From Burkholderiales bacterium (GTDB lineage: Bacteria > Pseudomonadota > Gammaproteobacteria > Burkholderiales > Burkholderiaceae_D): a DNA stretch of 43,648 nt. The notes beneath the pieces were generated by a model, which worked only from the letters and a program-made list of their open reading frames with translations, ran no database searches and had not been told where the DNA came from. Shown piece after piece: positions 1-7,708 of this stretch; the first letter of the stretch is position 1; each line of letters opens with the position of its first letter. Where the stretch lies: positions 1 through 43,648 of the forward strand of contig JACQDW010000183.1 of NCBI GenBank assembly GCA_016200845.1, given 5' to 3'. A program made the position numbers and the translations under genes.

Positions 1-78
1 CATTCCCTGTTCCAACACCAGTTTCACCGCTTCCGCACGATACTCCGGCGTGTAATTCATTTTGATTCTTTTGTTCAT
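1..78 (-). CDS. IS3-family transposase OrfA, N-terminal fragment (cut by window edge)
   Basis: Twenty-six codons are visible from an ATG at 78, reading MNKRIKMNYTPEYRAEAVK and onward. The pattern of (F/Y)(S/T)PE(F/Y)(R/K)xEAVxL near the N terminus is the opening of the helix-turn-helix domain of OrfA proteins in IS3-family elements, which bind the terminal repeats. A GGAGA ribosome site lies just upstream of the start. The second methionine, before NYTPEY, is an alternative start. The remainder, including the frameshift window and OrfB with its DDE catalytic residues, is off the left end. Family assignment rests on this short stretch only. Confidence 0.6.
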   Translation of the reverse strand, partial: MNKRIKMNYTPEYRAEAVKLVLEQGM

Positions 79-140
79 GGCTTCTCCGTTTTTGATATTT
101 TACTGCTTTAAACGGTGTCCACTTTTTTCAGCATACCTCA
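1..140 (-). mobile_element. Edge of an IS3-family insertion sequence
   Basis: The window begins inside an insertion sequence whose first gene runs leftward out of the window. About 60 bases lie between that gene's start and the first unrelated sequence. Read on the minus strand this leader holds a run of A and GTGGACACC, followed by a GGAGA ribosome site. IS3-family ends begin with TG, which fits an outer boundary at either 133 or 140. The matching end and target duplication lie outside the window, so the exact boundary is not proven. Confidence 0.5.
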
Positions 141-199
141 TGGATTGATGGTACGTAAAAAGTACCCATTGTACGTAAGTTAACCTAAGGAAAAACAGA

Positions 200-403
200 T
201 TGAAATTCGTGACCATCCTAACCGCACTCCTTCTTTGTGGTTGCGACCAAGTTGGACGTTATCAAATCGTAGCAACTAAAGGATCGACACCAAATGACGA
301 CAGAGTTTGGGTACTTGACACAAAATCTGGACGAGTCAGTCTTTGTTATGAAAATGCAGGCCAAGTAAAGTGCCTTGAAAAGAACGCAACTCCAACTCAG
401 TAA
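200..403 (+). CDS. Small putative lipoprotein, function unknown
   Basis: A 67-residue protein starts at TTG (200), 9 bases after an AAGG ribosome site. Residues 1-15 form a short signal peptide with one lysine, a hydrophobic stretch and an LCGC sequence that can serve as a lipobox, with Cys15 as the lipidated residue. The rest is short and polar, with two further cysteines (in SLCYEN and VKCLEK) that could pair. It ends with a Pro/Thr tail. It sits between an insertion-sequence edge and a broken fic gene, so it may be a remnant or a passenger of this unstable segment. No family is recognised. Because of the TTG start and small size, its reality as a gene is only moderately supported. Confidence 0.45.
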   Translation: MKFVTILTALLLCGCDQVGRYQIVATKGSTPNDDRVWVLDTKSGRVSLCYENAGQVKCLEKNATPTQ

Positions 404-491
404 CAGTAAATAGGCAATATTTGTGCGCCTTTATCCAGTGCAAATGCTCAATGAAGTCAGAAGCAACCCAAACAAACTAAAACAAAAAAGA

Positions 492-1494
492 ATGACCACC
501 GAATCGTTAACGGCGAAGCTGCACATCATCGATGCTAAAAAAAGCGGCGTTGGATTCTGCTCGGCAATTACCATTGCATACGCTTGCTTCGTTGCGCGAC
601 AAATTGAATTTGGAGTGGACTTATCACTCGAATGCGATTGAGGGTAATACGCTTACTTTGCGCGAAACGAAGGTGGTCCTTGAAGGTATTACGGTTGGTG
701 GAAAGTCACTGCGGGAACATTTTGAGGCGACCAATCATCATGATCCGAGAAACGGCAGTTGACCGCTTCAAAGCTAAAGTAAGTTGATGGTATATCGAAG
801 AATTCAGTCACTTTTGTCTTACACCATTTGGGTGAGAACGCTACAGGCTCGATTGCACATTTTTTCGCGCCTCTGGACTTCGTTACTCCTCCTATCAACG
901 TGGAGGTTGCGTCGTCGTCGCGCCTCGCCAAAGACGCGAAAAAATGCACACTCGAACCTGTCCAACTCCCGTTTCTAGGATGACGCGATCGTGTACGTCG
1001 AGGAGATTATTGCTAGACAAGAGGCTTTGAGCGAATGGCAAATTAAGAATATTCACAGCTTGGTGTTGAAGGGGATCGACATCGAGGAAGCTGGTCGTTA
1101 CCGCCGCGAGAATGTGGGGATCTCTGGCGCAAGCACGACGCTGCCTGATTTCCTGCATTTGAGTGTAGAGATGCATCGGTTGATTGCTTGGTACGAGCAA
1201 GCCAATCAACTGCATCCGATTGCACGCGCTGCCGAGTTGCATACGCGGTTTGTGAAAATTCATCCGTTTATTGATGGGAACGGGCGCACTGGTCGATTGT
1301 TGCTGAACTTTGATTTGATGAAGTTGGGATATCCGCCAGCCGCGATCCGCAAAGAAGATCGCTTGGCTTATTACGATGCGCTGGACGCCGCTTGCCTTGG
1401 TGGTGATCATGATGCGATCACGCATCTGGTGGCGGATGCTGTTCTGCGTTCTTTGGAGACGTATCTCAGTCTCGTATCACCTGCCTCAACTTAG
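492..1494 (+). pseudogene. Fic/DOC-family AMP-transferase, disrupted by frameshift and insertion
   Basis: Three pieces together make one Fic protein. Piece one runs from ATG 492 and leaves frame in an A7 run at 537-543; one base fewer would restore the reading. Piece two carries the class II inhibitory motif SNAIEGN and runs to about 743 (EATNHHD). Piece three resumes at about 981 (DDAIVYVEE) and carries the catalytic motif HPFIDGNGRTGR, then a complete C terminus to TAG 1492-1494. The 236 bases between pieces two and three are an insertion. Fic enzymes transfer AMP from ATP to hydroxyl groups of target proteins, and the inhibitory helix blocks ATP placement. A GTG at 991 opens a 167-codon frame holding the whole catalytic core without the inhibitory helix, but no convincing ribosome site is seen there. 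I call the gene inactive as a unit; residual expression of the core is an open question. Confidence 0.85.
744..979 (+). mobile_element. MITE-like 236-bp insertion with terminal inverted repeats
   Basis: The fic reading frame is interrupted by 236 bases bounded by CCGAGAAACGG (745-755) and CCGTTTCTAGG (969-979). These are inverted repeats of each other with one mismatch in eleven. The tetranucleotide ATGA occurs on both sides (740-743 and 980-983). Removing the insert and one ATGA restores a continuous Fic sequence, NHHDAIVYVEE. Inside, 844-876 and 928-960 form an imperfect 33-base inverted repeat (27 of 33 complementary), so the strand can fold back. No transposase is encoded. These properties match a miniature inverted-repeat element moved by a transposase elsewhere; the family is not recognised. 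Confidence 0.7.
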
Positions 1495-1536
1495 TGTCCG
1501 ACACTGTCCGCTTTTCCGTTGCGGACACGATGGACA
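1495..1536 (+). promoter_or_regulatory. Probable upstream activator sites (TGTCCG pairs) for the sigma-54 regulator
   Basis: Two TGTCCG half-sites at 1495 and 1505 are mirrored by CGGACA at 1522 and TGGACA at 1531. Half-sites on each arm are 9-10 bases apart, about one helical turn. The array is centred about 90 bases upstream of the sigma-54 promoter, a usual distance for NtrC-type activators. The regulator encoded at 6337-7683 is the obvious candidate to bind. Binding is inferred; the repeat itself is plain in the sequence. Confidence 0.65.
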
Positions 1537-1604
1537 TGCATCCCCATTCATTCTAATTTCCTGTAAATCATTAAAAATCAATCGCTTAGCGCTTTTGTTG
1601 GCGC

Positions 1605-1620
1605 TGGCACGCTTTCTGCT
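1605..1620 (+). promoter_or_regulatory. Sigma-54 (-24/-12) promoter of the export operon
   Basis: TGGCACG at 1605-1611, four bases, then CTGCT at 1616-1620 matches the consensus TGGCACG-N4-TTGCW at all but one position. The essential GG (1606-1607) and GC (1618-1619) are exactly ten bases apart. The implied start of transcription is near 1630, about 25 bases upstream of the adaptor gene. The operon ends with its own sigma-54 activator and sensor, so the promoter and regulator agree. Confidence 0.8.
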
Positions 1621-1655
1621 ATTTGCTTGCTGTGTTCGAATAAATAGGAGCAGCG

Positions 1656-2936
1656 ATGTTACGAGATGCGATACGAGATACTTCGGCACAGGATGCGGTG
1701 ATTGCGCCGCGGCCTGTCTGGCGCAGGAAGAAAGTGGTGTTTGGTGTGGTGTTGGTGGTGGGGCTGGTGATCTCTAGCGTGGTATTGATTAGGGCGTTTG
1801 CGAATACTACAAAATCGATCAACATCAGTCGCATCAAAATCGCGCAAGTGACGCGTGGTGATTTGGTGCGTGATGTGGCGGTGAATGGGCGCATGGTGGC
1901 GGCGATTAGTCCTACTTTGTATTCGACTGCGCCTAGCACCGTGAGCTTGAAAGTGAAGGCCGGTGATATGGTGAAAAAAGGCGATATCGTCGCCGAACTG
2001 AGCTCGCCTGATTTGAGCAATTTACTTAAGCGTGAGCAAGCTAATTATGATCAGCTTGAAGCTGAAGTCGCCCGCCAAAAAATCCTCGCCCGAAAGCAAA
2101 AATTAATTGCGCGTCGTGATGCCGATCAGGCGGAGATCGAGCGTGTGACGGCGGAGCGCACCTTCGCTCGTTTTGAAAAAGCGGGGCCCGATGGTGTGAT
2201 TTCCAAGATCGAATATATGAAGGTCAAAGATGCCTTGGTGACGGCAGAGATTCGCGCCAAGCATGCCGAGCAAGCCGCTGCTTTGGAGTCGGAAGACGTT
2301 GATCTCAATCTCAAGACCAAAAGCGCGCAATTAGAACAACAACGTCTGGTGCGTGATGACGCTCAGCGCAAGGTCAATGAATTGAAATTGCAAGCACCAG
2401 TTGATGGCATGGTGGGTACCTTGTCAGTGGCCAATCGTAGCGTGGTCGCTGCCAACACTGCGTTGATGACGCTGGTCGATCTGTCGCAGCTTGAAGTGGA
2501 GTTGGAAATTCCTGAAACCTATGTCAGCGATTTGGGCTTGGGGATGACGGCAGAAATCACGATTAATGGCGCCACTAGCAAAGGAAAGATCTCGGCGATT
2601 TCTCCTGAAGTGGTGAAGAATCAGGTGCTGGCCAGAGTGCGTTTTGATGGTGCACAACCGCAAGGCTTGCGCCAAAGCCAACGCGTCTCCGCACGTCTCT
2701 TGATCGAAGAAAAACCCAAGGTTTTAATGCTGGCACGTGGCCCTTTTGTCGAGAGTGAAGGTGGGCGATTCGTGTATCTGGTTGAAAATAATATCGCAGT
2801 GCGTCGGCCTTTTAAGTTGGGTGCGACCAGCATCAGCGCAGTAGAGATTTTGGGTGGTTTAAAAGAAGGCGATAAGGTCGTGGTCGCCGGGACGGATCAG
2901 TTTGAAAATGCAGAACGGGTATCGTTGAATAACTAA
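1656..2936 (+). CDS. Periplasmic adaptor subunit (HlyD/MacA-like) of an ABC export system
   Basis: This 426-residue protein links an inner-membrane ABC exporter to an outer-membrane channel in tripartite efflux pumps. The N terminus is cytoplasmic and basic (RRKK), followed by one membrane anchor at about residues 26-47. It has no lipobox. A first biotinyl-lipoyl half follows (VKAGDMVKKGDIVAEL), then a long charged coiled-coil hairpin at roughly 125-235, the second lipoyl half (LQAPVDGMVGTL) and beta-barrel domains to the end. The start is ATG with AGGAG six bases upstream. It is the first gene after the sigma-54 promoter and is followed by the ATPase and two permeases with short gaps. No outer-membrane channel gene is in the cluster, so a TolC-type protein must come from elsewhere. 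Substrate unknown. Confidence 0.85.
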   Translation: MLRDAIRDTSAQDAVIAPRPVWRRKKVVFGVVLVVGLVISSVVLIRAFANTTKSINISRIKIAQVTRGDLVRDVAVNGRMVAAISPTLYSTAPSTVSLKVKAGDMVKKGDIVAELSSPDLSNLLKREQANYDQLEAEVARQKILARKQKLIARRDADQAEIERVTAERTFARFEKAGPDGVISKIEYMKVKDALVTAEIRAKHAEQAAALESEDVDLNLKTKSAQLEQQRLVRDDAQRKVNELKLQAPVDGMVGTLSVANRSVVAANTALMTLVDLSQLEVELEIPETYVSDLGLGMTAEITINGATSKGKISAISPEVVKNQVLARVRFDGAQPQGLRQSQRVSARLLIEEKPKVLMLARGPFVESEGGRFVYLVENNIAVRRPFKLGATSISAVEILGGLKEGDKVVVAGTDQFENAERVSLNN

Positions 2937-2965
2937 GGCTTACGTCAAATAAAAAAGGAATCGCT

Positions 2966-3694
2966 ATGTTGCACATGAAAAATCTCAGCAAAGTTTATCG
3001 CACACACATGATAGAAACCCACGCACTACGCGGCTTTGAAATTCACGTCAAGCAGGGGGAATTTGTCACCGTGACCGGGCCTTCTGGTTCGGGTAAAACG
3101 ACCTTCCTCAACATCGCCGGTTTATTGGAAGACTATACCGGTGGTGAATACTATCTGGATGGCGTGAACGTCACCGGCATGAACGACAACGCGCGTACGC
3201 AACTGCGCAATGAGAAATTGGGCTTTATTTTTCAGGGATTTAATTTGATTCCTGATTTGAATTTGTTTGATAACGTCGATGTCCCTTTGCGCTATCGTGG
3301 CATGTCAGCGAAGGAGCGCAAAGAGCGCATTGAAGACGCATTGGCGCAAGTCGGCTTGGCTTCGCGTATGAAACATTATCCCGCCGAATTATCGGGCGGC
3401 CAGCAGCAAAGGGTGGCGATTGCGCGTGCACTGGCAGGCTCACCCCGACTCTTGCTGGCAGATGAGCCGACCGGCAATCTGGACACACAAATGGCGCGCA
3501 GCGTGATGGAATTATTGGAAGAAATTAACGCGCGCGGCACGACCATTTTGATGGTGACGCATGACCCTGAGTTGGCGCTGCGTTCGCAACGCAACGTGCA
3601 TATCATCGACGGACAAGTCTCTGATTTGGTACGCAAGACGCCTAGTCTGGTGGTCGATCATCATGCTGTTGAATCTAATTTGCACATTGCATAA
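2966..3694 (+). CDS. ABC transporter ATP-binding protein (MacB/LolD class)
   Basis: A 242-residue ATPase that powers the export complex from the cytoplasmic face. Walker A is GPSGSGKTT (about residues 38-46), the signature is LSGGQQQR, Walker B is LLLADEPT, and the switch histidine lies in VTHDPE. FIFQGFNLIP is the Q-loop typical of the MacB/LolD/FtsE class. These ATPases pair with permeases that have one large periplasmic domain, which are encoded next. Start ATG 2966 follows AAGGA. The C-terminal 30 residues (from about VSDLVRK) extend slightly past the core domain. Confidence 0.9.
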   Translation: MLHMKNLSKVYRTHMIETHALRGFEIHVKQGEFVTVTGPSGSGKTTFLNIAGLLEDYTGGEYYLDGVNVTGMNDNARTQLRNEKLGFIFQGFNLIPDLNLFDNVDVPLRYRGMSAKERKERIEDALAQVGLASRMKHYPAELSGGQQQRVAIARALAGSPRLLLADEPTGNLDTQMARSVMELLEEINARGTTILMVTHDPELALRSQRNVHIIDGQVSDLVRKTPSLVVDHHAVESNLHIA

Positions 3695-3711
3695 ATCCAT
3701 CGGGAACCATC

Positions 3712-5025
3712 ATGTTTCGATATTATTTTTTACTTGGCATAAAAAGCTTACGGCGCAACCCTGTCTTGACTGCGCTGATGGTGCTGACTTTAGCAATTGG
3801 CGTTGCTGCCAGCGTGTCTACTCTGACGATTTTGCATGTGATGTCGGGCGATCCTATTCCGCAAAAGAGTGATCGCTTGTTTACCGCCATACTTGATCCT
3901 GGTCCGAAGAATGGCTATACCCCGGGCGATGAACCGAATGATCACCAATTTACCTATAAAGATATCAGTAATCTACTCAACAGCAAGCAAGGTGTGCATC
4001 GAGCAGCGATGTATGGGGTAGAAACGACACTAGAACCCGCTCGCCGAGATCTGGGCGCTATGTCGATCGAAGGACTTGCAGTGACGGCGGATACGTTTCC
4101 TATGTTTGAGATTCCATTCGTGTTCGGTCAGGGGTGGCAAGAGCGTGAAGATAAAAGCTCCGCAGATGTGGTTGTGTTGAACCGGCGGACCGCGGAAAAG
4201 ATTTTTGGAACTGTCAATCCGGTCGGGCAAAAAGTTCGTTTGCTGAAGGGCGATTTCACTGTGGTTGGTGTGAGTGACAACTGGGCACCTAAACCAAAGT
4301 TCTATATCTTTAATGGCCGTGAGGGTGCGTTTATTGATGATCCTGATTTTATGGTGCCTTTGAGTAATGCGATTCGTCGTGAGACTACCCATGCCGGGAG
4401 TATGGGATGCACTGCCAGTTATGATCCGGGTTGGGAGGGACGATTGAATTCTGAATGTACGTGGCTACATTTTTGGTTCGAGCTGAAATCACCTGCACAA
4501 CGAACAGAGCTGCAGAGTTACATAGATAGCTATGTATCGGAACAGTTTAAGCTGGGGCGCTTTCAACGTCAGGCTAAAAATCGCCTGTTTAATGTGTGTG
4601 AATTTTTAGTCGAGATGCAAGTGATTGGCGATGATAGTCGGCTTTCCGCTTGGCTCGCATTCGGTTTTCTCTTGCTGTGTTTAGTTAATACCATAGGTTT
4701 GCTGTTAGCGAAATTTTCAGTGCGTGCATCCGAAGTCGGTGTGAGACGTGCGTTGGGGGCTTCGCGTCGCGAAATCTTCATGCAATTTTTGATTGAGACG
4801 GCTGTGGTTGGTTTGGTCGGTGCCTTGCTTGGCGTCGCTTTGGCGGCTGGCGCACTCCAACTCATCGCTTTGCAATCGAAGGCGTTGGCGGTAGTAGCAC
4901 ACATGGATTGGGCGATGCTAGGGTTGACATTCGTGATGTCAGTGAGCGCGGCAGTGATTGCTGGTTTGTTACCGACTTGGCGTGCTTGTCAGGTGACGCC
5001 AGCAATTCAACTGAAATCTCAATAA
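3712..5025 (+). CDS. ABC transporter permease, FtsX/MacB type (first of two)
   Basis: A 437-residue inner-membrane protein with the MacB layout: one transmembrane helix near the N terminus (about residues 20-43), a large periplasmic domain of about 260 residues, then three helices in the last 120 residues. The sequence VRRALGASRREIF between the helices is the conserved cytoplasmic coupling region of FtsX-type permeases. The periplasmic domain contains a few cysteines, possibly paired. It follows the ATPase by 17 bases and precedes a second permease by 16. The two probably form a heterodimer, unlike MacB, which is a homodimer with fused ATPase. The MacB family exports peptides, lipopeptides or drugs by a mechanotransmission mechanism; which applies here is unknown. 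Confidence 0.85.
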   Translation: MFRYYFLLGIKSLRRNPVLTALMVLTLAIGVAASVSTLTILHVMSGDPIPQKSDRLFTAILDPGPKNGYTPGDEPNDHQFTYKDISNLLNSKQGVHRAAMYGVETTLEPARRDLGAMSIEGLAVTADTFPMFEIPFVFGQGWQEREDKSSADVVVLNRRTAEKIFGTVNPVGQKVRLLKGDFTVVGVSDNWAPKPKFYIFNGREGAFIDDPDFMVPLSNAIRRETTHAGSMGCTASYDPGWEGRLNSECTWLHFWFELKSPAQRTELQSYIDSYVSEQFKLGRFQRQAKNRLFNVCEFLVEMQVIGDDSRLSAWLAFGFLLLCLVNTIGLLLAKFSVRASEVGVRRALGASRREIFMQFLIETAVVGLVGALLGVALAAGALQLIALQSKALAVVAHMDWAMLGLTFVMSVSAAVIAGLLPTWRACQVTPAIQLKSQ

Positions 5026-5041
5026 ATAGGGCAATGAAATC

Positions 5042-6289
5042 ATGAAATCATTATTTGAACTAAGACCAATTTTTTCCGCCTTACTGCGGAACAAGCTAGG
5101 CCCTATATTGGTGGCGACGCAAGTTGCTTTGAGCCTGGCTATCCTTGTGAATGCAATTTACATTGTCAATTTGCGCCTTGATGTGGCGGCACGTCCTAGC
5201 GGTATTGCAGATGAACTTGAGGTTTTTAGGGTGCACATCAGTAACCAAATTTTGGGTGGGCATGAAGATCAAATCGCGATGCAAAGACGTGAAGCAGAGA
5301 CGATACGTGCGGTTCCCGGAGTCGCATCTGTGGCACGGGTTAGTTCATTTCCAGTATCACGTTCAGGTAGCAATACTTCGGTATTTATTGATCGCAAGCA
5401 GGAAGTGGCTACTGCAACTACGGGGATATTTGTGTCGCCAGATTCCCTTGTCAATATTTGGAAATTACGTCTTATTGAAGGGCGAGATTTTCGGGCGGAT
5501 GATTACATCGAACAAGATCCTAATGCGAGTAATGAGTTCGTGAAAAAAGTGATCGTCAGCAAAGCATTAGCGCAAAAATTATTCCCGGGGCAAACGCACT
5601 TTGTCGGCAAAGAATTTTTCTTTGGTAGGGGTAGTGGCGCCAATGCGGTAACGATAGTCGGTGTGGTCGACACTTTGCAAACTTCCGGTGCGCAAGCAGG
5701 TCAGAATGGTGAATTCGGAACGCTGTTACCGGCTCGATTGTCTAACCAGCCATATGATAGTTATGCGGTACGTGCCGAAGCGGGACAACGTGATCGCGTC
5801 ATGAGAGAGGTGGAGGAAGCAGTACGGAAAGCCTCAGTCACGCCCGTGTATGTGAAAGCGAGGAGCATGGAAGAATTTCGCGCGAATCGCTATCGCAGCG
5901 AAAAAGGATTAGCGTGGATGTTGCTTGCAGTAAGTGCCTTATTGGTGGTGGTGACCGCTAGTGGCATCGTTGGAATGAGCACTTTGTGGGTAGCACAGCG
6001 CCGCAAACAAATTGGCATACGTCGTGCTCTAGGTGCTCGCCGAATAGACGTGCTGGGATATTTTATCGTGGAAAATTGGGTGATCACGACTAGCGGCGTG
6101 GTGTGCGGCGTGGCCTTGGCAATCGCACTGAATCAAATATTGGTCGGTCATTTTGAATTGCCGAAATTACCGGTCAGCTATCTTCTTACTTCGCCATTTG
6201 TATTTTGGATTCTGGGTGTACTTGCGGTGTATGCTCCTGCTTGGAAAGCGGCGAGTATTTCACCAGCAACAGCAACGCGTGGTGTATAG
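5042..6289 (+). CDS. ABC transporter permease, FtsX/MacB type (second of two)
   Basis: A 415-residue partner of the preceding permease with the same plan: N-terminal helix at about residues 19-43, periplasmic domain, then three helices at the C terminus. The coupling motif here reads IGIRRALGARRIDVL. Sequence similarity to the first permease is limited outside that motif, so the two are diverged, which supports a heterodimer. Separate ATPase, two permeases and an adaptor in one operon is a common arrangement in Proteobacteria and Bacteroidetes, often with an attached two-component system as here. Confidence 0.85.
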   Translation: MKSLFELRPIFSALLRNKLGPILVATQVALSLAILVNAIYIVNLRLDVAARPSGIADELEVFRVHISNQILGGHEDQIAMQRREAETIRAVPGVASVARVSSFPVSRSGSNTSVFIDRKQEVATATTGIFVSPDSLVNIWKLRLIEGRDFRADDYIEQDPNASNEFVKKVIVSKALAQKLFPGQTHFVGKEFFFGRGSGANAVTIVGVVDTLQTSGAQAGQNGEFGTLLPARLSNQPYDSYAVRAEAGQRDRVMREVEEAVRKASVTPVYVKARSMEEFRANRYRSEKGLAWMLLAVSALLVVVTASGIVGMSTLWVAQRRKQIGIRRALGARRIDVLGYFIVENWVITTSGVVCGVALAIALNQILVGHFELPKLPVSYLLTSPFVFWILGVLAVYAPAWKAASISPATATRGV

Positions 6290-6336
6290 TTAGATAAGGT
6301 AGAATCATCGCCATCTTCCGTTTATCCCTCTTTCCC

Positions 6337-7683
6337 ATGTCCACAGTTTTAATCATCGACGACAACCCCAGTATCGCCATCGCTTTGGATGTTCTGCTTT
6401 CATTGCACGACATTCAAAGCGCGAATGCGCAATCGCCTGAGCAGGGCTTGGCGCTCTTGCGTCAGCAGTCGTTTGATCTGGTGATTCAGGATATGAACTT
6501 CACTGCTGACACGACTTCTGGTGAAGAAGGCGTCGCTCTGTTCAAGCAGATTCGTCAGCAGCATCCCGATTTGCCCGTGATTTTGCTAACTGCGTGGACG
6601 CACTTGGATGCTGCTGTTGATTTGATTAAGGCCGGTGCGGCAGATTATTTAGCCAAGCCTTGGAATGATCAGCGCCTCGTCGCAACGGTGAAAAATCTGA
6701 TTGAGTTGGGACAGGCCAATCGCGCTTTGCAACAGCGTGTGCAAAGAGAGCGGCAACAAAAACGTGCTTTAGAATCGAGCTACGATTTGCGTGGATTTGT
6801 TTGGCAAGACAGTGCTACAGAGCGCGTTTTAGAGATGGCATGTCAGGTCGCAAAATCGGATGTGTCGGTTTTGATTGCCGGGCCGAATGGTGCGGGCAAA
6901 GAGCGCATTGCCGAGATCATACAAGCTAATTCTAAAGTGAGCGTCGGACCTTTTGTGGTATTAAATTGTGGTGCGATTCCGGCAGAATTAATTGAGGCAG
7001 AATTGTTTGGTGCCGATGCCGGAGCCTATACCGGCGCAACGCGGGCGCGAGAGGGTAAATTTGAGGCGGCTGATGGCGGTACTTTATTTTTGGATGAGAT
7101 TGGCAATCTGCCTTTGGCTGGACAAATGAAGCTCTTGCGCGTGTTGGAAACGGGACGCTTTGAACGTCTTGGCTCCAACAAAGAGCGGCAGGTGAAAGTG
7201 CGAGTGATCAGCGCCACGAATGCTGATCTCGCCAGCATGATCAAGGCCGGTAGTTTTAGAGAAGATTTGTATTATCGTTTGAATGTGATACAGCTTACTT
7301 TGCCGCCGCTGTCGGAGCGTCCGGATGATATTTTGCCTTTGGCGCTCTCATTTTTAGAGCCCGGGAAAACCTTGAGTGCTGGTGCGCAACAGAGTTTGCA
7401 GGCACATAGTTGGCCGGGCAATGTGCGCGAATTGAAAAACGTGATGCAGCGCGCTTGTTTGTTAGCGGCGCAAAATGAGATTAAGGCGGGCGATTTGGGT
7501 TTGCCTGCTGGCGCGAATATGACATTGAATGTGCCAGTAAATTTGGAAGCGGAGCCAGACCGCGCGGCGATAGAATGTGCCCTCGCCAAAGCGCATGGCG
7601 TGGTGGCACAGGCAGCTTTGGAATTGGGTTTGAGTCGGCAAGCCTTGTATCGACGCATGGAACGATTGAATATCTCTCGCTGA
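6337..7683 (+). CDS. Sigma-54-dependent response regulator (NtrC family)
   Basis: A 448-residue activator with a receiver domain (DD at 8-9, phosphoacceptor Asp52 in VIQDMNF, Lys in LAKPWND), a central AAA+ domain and a C-terminal Fis-type helix-turn-helix (from about 410, with LGLSRQALYRRM). The sigma-54 contact loop reads GAYTGA instead of the usual GAFTGA. The Walker A reads GPNGAGKE rather than GESGTGKE. Walker B is GTLFLDEI and an arginine finger region follows (FREDLYYRLNV). The gene lies directly after the export operon, whose promoter is of sigma-54 type, so the likely target is that promoter, making a positive loop if the transcript reads through. The start ATG 6337 has only a weak ribosome site (CTCTTTCCC precedes it). 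Confidence 0.9.
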   Translation: MSTVLIIDDNPSIAIALDVLLSLHDIQSANAQSPEQGLALLRQQSFDLVIQDMNFTADTTSGEEGVALFKQIRQQHPDLPVILLTAWTHLDAAVDLIKAGAADYLAKPWNDQRLVATVKNLIELGQANRALQQRVQRERQQKRALESSYDLRGFVWQDSATERVLEMACQVAKSDVSVLIAGPNGAGKERIAEIIQANSKVSVGPFVVLNCGAIPAELIEAELFGADAGAYTGATRAREGKFEAADGGTLFLDEIGNLPLAGQMKLLRVLETGRFERLGSNKERQVKVRVISATNADLASMIKAGSFREDLYYRLNVIQLTLPPLSERPDDILPLALSFLEPGKTLSAGAQQSLQAHSWPGNVRELKNVMQRACLLAAQNEIKAGDLGLPAGANMTLNVPVNLEAEPDRAAIECALAKAHGVVAQAALELGLSRQALYRRMERLNISR

Positions 7684-7708
7684 TGAAAACTGCCGACGCC
7701 ACACGCTC

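Noticed and set aside
537-543. Programmed frameshift at the A7 run in fic
   Set aside because: Restoring the frame needs a +1 shift, while A7 runs with this codon phase favour -1 slippage, and the gene is also broken downstream. A plain one-base insertion is simpler.
689-949. 86-codon minus-strand frame across the insertion
   Set aside because: It runs from fic sequence into the insertion and has no recognisable protein or ribosome site.
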